A stretch of 41,683 bases of DNA, from contig NZ_JAJUHW010000027.1 in NCBI RefSeq assembly GCF_029265695.1, forward strand, positions 1 through 41,683, written 5' to 3'. The stretch comes from Gracilinema caldarium. GTDB lineage: Bacteria; Spirochaetota; Spirochaetia; Treponematales; Breznakiellaceae. The notes under the pieces are model-generated. The model saw only the letters and a program-made list of their open reading frames with translations, was not told where the DNA came from and did no database searches. The position numbers were made by a program, and so were the translations under genes. This document shows, one piece after another, positions 38,599 to 41,683 of the stretch; positions within the stretch are counted from its first letter, which is position 1, and every line of letters starts with the position of its first letter.

Positions 38599-40410
38599 TT
38601 AGGTAACATCCGCAATAAGGTTTTTCATAATATAGTCCCGCCGCTCAGGGGTATTTTTGCCCATGTAAAACTCGAGCACCTGGGGAACTGCTTTTAGGGT
38701 GTTTACGGTTACCGGGACAAGCCGCATATCTTTGCCGATAAATTGGCCGAATTCCTTGGGACTGATCTCTCCGAGCCCCTTAAACCGGGTAACCTCACAG
38801 CCGGCGCCGAGGGCCTTAACCGCTTCATCCCGTTCCTTTTCGCTGTAACAATAACGGGTCTCCTTTTTGTTACGGACACGGAACAGGGGCGTCTCCAGAA
38901 TGTACACATGACCGCTTGTAACAAGCTCTTCGAAAAAGGACAAGAAGAAGGTTAACAGGAGATTCCGGATATGAAAGCCGTCAAAGTCAGCGTCGGTGGC
39001 AATGACAATTTTAGCATACCGGAGGCCGCTCACATCGTTTTCTATACCCAGGGCCATCATCATGTTGTAGAGCTCTTCATTTTTATAAATTGCGGTACGT
39101 TTTTTGCCGTAAATGTTTTCAGGTTTTCCCCGGAGGGCGAAAATTGCCTGGGTCATCACATCCCGGCTCGAAACCATGGACCCCGCGGCGGAATCTCCCT
39201 CGGTGATAAAAATGGTCGATTCAGCCCCCTTTTCTCCGTCCTCAAGGTGGTATTTGCAATCCTTGAGTTTTGGAATTTTAAGGGCAATTTTTTTTGCCGC
39301 TTCCCGGGCTTCCTTTTTTACCACGTTGAGCTCGGTTCTGAGCTTTTCATTGGCTATGATTTTGAGCTCAAGCTGTTTTGCGGCTTCAGTGTTTTTGTGG
39401 AGCCAGTCTTCCACCGCGGTTTTTACTTCCTGGACAATCCAGGGCCGAATGTCTGAGTTGCCGAGCTTGTTTTTTGTCTGGCTTTCAAAGACTGGATTCT
39501 TTAGTTTTACCGCAATAGCGGCGGTTGTCCCTTCCCGCACGTCTTCGCTCTTGTAATCCTTTTTAAAATAAGCCTGAATCCCCTTAAGGAAACCCTCCTT
39601 AAAAGCCGAAAGATGGGTTCCTCCGTCGGAAGTATACTGTCCGTTTACAAACGAAAAATACTCTTCTCCATAATTATTGGTATGGGTAAAGGCAAATTCG
39701 AGCCGCTCTCCCTTGTAGTAACCCACCGGATAAATAACCTCGTTGCCGGTTTCTTCATTTAAGAGGTCCAAAAGCCCCTGCTCAGACCGGTATACCTGAC
39801 CGTTGAAACGCAGGGTGAGCCCCGCATTCAAATAAGCATAGTTCCAAATCCGTTTTTCAATAAACTCAAGATTAAACTGATAGTCTCCGAAGATTTCCCG
39901 ATCGGGGGTAAACTCAACATAGGTGCCGTCCCGCTGGTTTTCCTTTAGCTTGCCCTTCCGCTCACTCTGCAGTACACCCTGTTTAAATACAGCCTCGGCA
40001 AATTCTCCGTTCCGGATAGCCACCACCCTGAAATGAGAAGCCAGGGCATTCACCGCCTTGGTGCCTACCCCGTTAAGGCCGACAGAAAATTGAAAGACAT
40101 CGTCATTGTATTTAGCACCCGTGTTGATGACCGATACACATTCCACCACCTTGCCCAGGGGTATGCCGCGTCCATAATCCCTCACCTTTACCGTGCCGTC
40201 TTTTACCTCAACCTCAATAGTATCCCCATACCCCATGATATATTCATCGATTGCGTTATCAATGACTTCCTTAAGGAGTATATAAATACCATCATCCGGA
40301 TTGGATCCGTCTCCGAGGCGTCCAATATACATACCGGTTCTCAGCCGTATGTGTTCAAGGGACGAAAGGGTCTTTATTTTCGATTCGTCATAGGTATTTT
40401 TTGCTGCCAT
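38599..40410 (-). CDS. parE: DNA topoisomerase IV subunit B
   Basis: ParE, the ATPase subunit, 603 residues. The GHKL ATPase has EVIDNAIDEYIMG, RDYGRGIPLG and VGLNGVGTKAVNAL; the transducer region runs to about 390, followed by a Toprim domain with ITEGDSAAGS and the DADFDGFHI metal site. The C-terminus RRDYIMKNL is normal. It pairs with the downstream parC to relax and decatenate DNA. The ATG at 40410 has only a poor GAG purine patch; an extended -10 lies six bases upstream, so leaderless initiation is possible. The promoter overlaps the end of the coiled-coil gene. Confidence 0.9.
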   Translation of the reverse strand: MAAKNTYDESKIKTLSSLEHIRLRTGMYIGRLGDGSNPDDGIYILLKEVIDNAIDEYIMGYGDTIEVEVKDGTVKVRDYGRGIPLGKVVECVSVINTGAKYNDDVFQFSVGLNGVGTKAVNALASHFRVVAIRNGEFAEAVFKQGVLQSERKGKLKENQRDGTYVEFTPDREIFGDYQFNLEFIEKRIWNYAYLNAGLTLRFNGQVYRSEQGLLDLLNEETGNEVIYPVGYYKGERLEFAFTHTNNYGEEYFSFVNGQYTSDGGTHLSAFKEGFLKGIQAYFKKDYKSEDVREGTTAAIAVKLKNPVFESQTKNKLGNSDIRPWIVQEVKTAVEDWLHKNTEAAKQLELKIIANEKLRTELNVVKKEAREAAKKIALKIPKLKDCKYHLEDGEKGAESTIFITEGDSAAGSMVSSRDVMTQAIFALRGKPENIYGKKRTAIYKNEELYNMMMALGIENDVSGLRYAKIVIATDADFDGFHIRNLLLTFFLSFFEELVTSGHVYILETPLFRVRNKKETRYCYSEKERDEAVKALGAGCEVTRFKGLGEISPKEFGQFIGKDMRLVPVTVNTLKAVPQVLEFYMGKNTPERRDYIMKNLIADVT

Positions 40411-40416
40411 AGTCTC

Positions 40417-40425
40417 ACTGTATCA
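40417..40425 (-). promoter_or_regulatory. Extended -10 of parE, predicted leaderless
   Basis: TG-A-TACAGT on the minus strand with six bases (GAGACT) before the ATG at 40410. The hexamer matches the consensus in four of six positions, so this is less sure than the tatD and coiled-coil cases. Confidence 0.4.
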
Positions 40426-40442
40426 TAAAAGGTTGTGTGTAC

Positions 40443-41540
40443 CTATTCCAGTACACGTTGGAGCTTTTCTATCCCATTCTGCAGTTCCCTAATACGGCTC
40501 TGGGTGTCAGCAATTATTTTTGCTTCACGTTCCTGCCGTACCTGGTGAGAACGGATGACCTGGTTCAGTTTATCAATTTCTTTTTGAAGTTTTTCGATTT
40601 CCAATTCAACACTCAAAACTTCGATATTCCGCTCAAGGCTTTGTAGATCAGATTGAAGCTCGTGAATTGCGTGAATCATTTCAGACCATTCCGCATACTG
40701 TTTTTGAGATTCCGCATCGATGGCAGCTACTTTCTGCCCCGTATGCTCTAAAAGGGTGGCAAGCTCATTTCGGACCCCCTGTAATTCCTTTTCCAGGATT
40801 TTGAGGGTTCGAGCCGGCGCTGTATTCTGACACAGTTCACGGATTTCCTTTTCGAGTTCTTCCAAGGCTGCGGATTCTTCTGCCAAATTATTTCGCTCAC
40901 ATTCCAATTGCTGTGCTATTTCCCTGGCAGATGCAAGCAAGCTGACTGCTTCTTCACCCCAATTGTCAAGCTCAATGTCCGATGCAACAAGGGCTTGCCC
41001 AGCCTCTAAACAAATCTTTTTTATATCTCGCTCTTTGCTGGAACGAGCGGCCTTAAGTACTAATTTCCTGCTCTGTTTGCCAATGAACGAAAAAAAATCC
41101 TTTGCCTCTTCTTCTTCAAGCAAAGAAAGATGATCCTCTGTCTCTTCCAGTTGATGAAGAACTGCCTCATACTGCTGCTTCAACGTAAAAACAGGATCTG
41201 GAACCTCTGACAAGGCAAGTATCGAAGCTCCCAGAGCAATATTACGGATTCCCAGTTCCTTTTCATCAACCTTTATCGCCGCCTGAAGTTTTTTATACTG
41301 GGTCTTTTTTTCCCCGTCGTTTTTAAGTAAAGCACCAAGCCGTTCAACCTTTGATGTGAGGCTTTGTAATTCTCGGTTTAAGCGCCTAAAATCGGCCTTT
41401 TCATTACCGATAGGGGAACTATCATCATGCTCTGCAGAAAGGATACTGTTACCCAGAGTTCTATACTGCTCCGAAAGCCTGTCCTGGTAGTTTTCTCTTT
41501 TTTTTACCAGTTCATTAAGCCTTTTTTTACGTTCTTCCAT
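40443..41540 (-). CDS. Coiled-coil protein of unknown function
   Basis: A 365-residue protein that is almost wholly helical and highly charged. Long coiled coils occur at about residues 1-115 (MEERKKRLNELVKKRENY...), 125-160 and 200-360 (for example VELEIEKLQKEIDKLNQVI). A short central segment (about 150-185, DFFSFIGKQSRKLVLKAARS) may be a hinge. No signal peptide, no ATPase motifs, so it is not an SMC. I choose the ATG at 41540, because TATAGT lies six bases before it and no binding site exists; a TTG 12 codons upstream lies within the promoter. It is upstream of parE-parC and may assist chromosome work, which is only suggested by position. Confidence 0.72.
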   Translation of the reverse strand: MEERKKRLNELVKKRENYQDRLSEQYRTLGNSILSAEHDDSSPIGNEKADFRRLNRELQSLTSKVERLGALLKNDGEKKTQYKKLQAAIKVDEKELGIRNIALGASILALSEVPDPVFTLKQQYEAVLHQLEETEDHLSLLEEEEAKDFFSFIGKQSRKLVLKAARSSKERDIKKICLEAGQALVASDIELDNWGEEAVSLLASAREIAQQLECERNNLAEESAALEELEKEIRELCQNTAPARTLKILEKELQGVRNELATLLEHTGQKVAAIDAESQKQYAEWSEMIHAIHELQSDLQSLERNIEVLSVELEIEKLQKEIDKLNQVIRSHQVRQEREAKIIADTQSRIRELQNGIEKLQRVLE

Positions 41541-41546
41541 ATTTTT

Positions 41547-41576
41547 ACTATACGCTATAGAAGTTTTTCTTGACAA
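41547..41576 (-). promoter_or_regulatory. Promoter of the coiled-coil gene, predicted leaderless
   Basis: TTGTCA (41576-41571), 18-base spacer, TATAGT (41552-41547), six bases AAAAAT, then ATG at 41540. On the opposite strand the same heptamer supplies TTGACA (41570-41575) for the EF-G-like gene. Confidence 0.7.
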
Positions 41577-41622
41577 TCCGTCAAGACGGCCCCATCATGT
41601 AAAAATCGAAGGAGACGCCACC

Positions 41623-41683
41623 ATGAGCTACACCACGGATCTTATCAAGAACCTATCGTTAGCCGGTCACGGCGGTACCGGCA
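41623..41683 (+). CDS. EF-G-like translational GTPase, partial
   Basis: Only the first 20 codons are in the window, beginning MSYTTDLIKNLSLAGHGGTG. The IKNLSLAGHGGTG stretch is the start of a GTPase domain with an incomplete P-loop (GHGGTG, then the window ends), the form seen in elongation factor G homologues, especially the second EF-G paralogues of spirochaetes. The ATG follows AAGGAG at nine-base spacing. TTGACA at 41570-41575 could be its -35; the -10 is weak (CATCAT, 17 bases on). Whether it is true EF-G or a paralogue cannot be told. Confidence 0.75.
   Translation, partial: MSYTTDLIKNLSLAGHGGTG

Noticed and set aside
38971-39556. Two overlapping plus-strand frames opposite parE
   Set aside because: They lie opposite conserved GHKL/Toprim sequence and contain no recognisable domain.
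1-41683. CRISPR array, prophage, insertion sequence or integrated element
   Set aside because: No regularly spaced repeats, transposase, integrase or phage structural genes were seen; gene content is continuous housekeeping and regulatory.

Overview
The window looks like chromosomal DNA of a spirochaete, most likely a Treponema-type organism. The basis is family content seen in the translations: a PilZ/HEAT/ComEC/RsmA cluster, a bactofilin in an operon with Lnt and CinA, Rho with a long N-terminal extension, a Rex repressor, and polyamine genes. GC content is moderate by eye. The genus is inferred; no database search was possible. Gene density is high, most neighbours overlap or lie within 25 bases, and there are no insertion sequences, phage genes, CRISPR arrays or rRNA genes.

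Layout. (1) 1-4980, minus: one operon, read PilZ protein, HEAT-repeat exported protein, ComEC-type channel, RsmA, YggS (cut by the window edge). (2) 5028-7386, plus: a CPBP membrane protease, then an overlapping TlpA-like thioredoxin and CcdA pair. (3) 7394-11310, minus: aguA-aguB-speA, the arginine-agmatine-carbamoylputrescine-putrescine route. (4) 11395-12615, minus: an unrecognised 406-residue protein, divergent from NADP isocitrate dehydrogenase (12714-13940). (5) 14024-16307, plus: rex, an RlmK-like rRNA methyltransferase and a lipoprotein. (6) 16321-18638, minus: rho-rpmE with a clear promoter and terminator. (7) 18691-22589, minus: HU, lnt, a response regulator, a small TPR protein, a bactofilin and cinA. 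(8) 22670-23364, minus: rpsT with an unusually structured leader, preceded by a 56-residue zinc-ribbon gene. (9) 23549-25524, plus: an Rrf2 regulator and a membrane protein with three repeated helix-turn-helix-like modules.

(10) 25550-33630, minus: mfd, plsC, a RelA/SpoT-TPR protein, tRNA-Glu and a JAMM-DinG helicase fusion. (11) 33678-35467, plus: an exported BsuPI-like protein and a receiver-like PilZ protein. (12) 35452-36258, minus: tatD. (13) 36344-36556, plus: a small conserved-looking protein. (14) 36667-41540, minus: a coiled-coil protein and the topoisomerase IV pair parE-parC. (15) 41623-end, plus: the start of an EF-G-like GTPase.

Most of the window is housekeeping. The less ordinary signals are regulatory: several genes have a -10 hexamer placed so that transcription should begin at or next to the start codon (predicted leaderless mRNAs); divergent promoters share one palindromic -35 heptamer; the rpsT leader holds long perfect hairpins; and the aguA start region has a C9 tract that could vary in length. 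Unusual proteins are the JAMM-DinG fusion, the RelA/SpoT-TPR protein and the three-module membrane protein. I did not find a clearly new multi-gene system.
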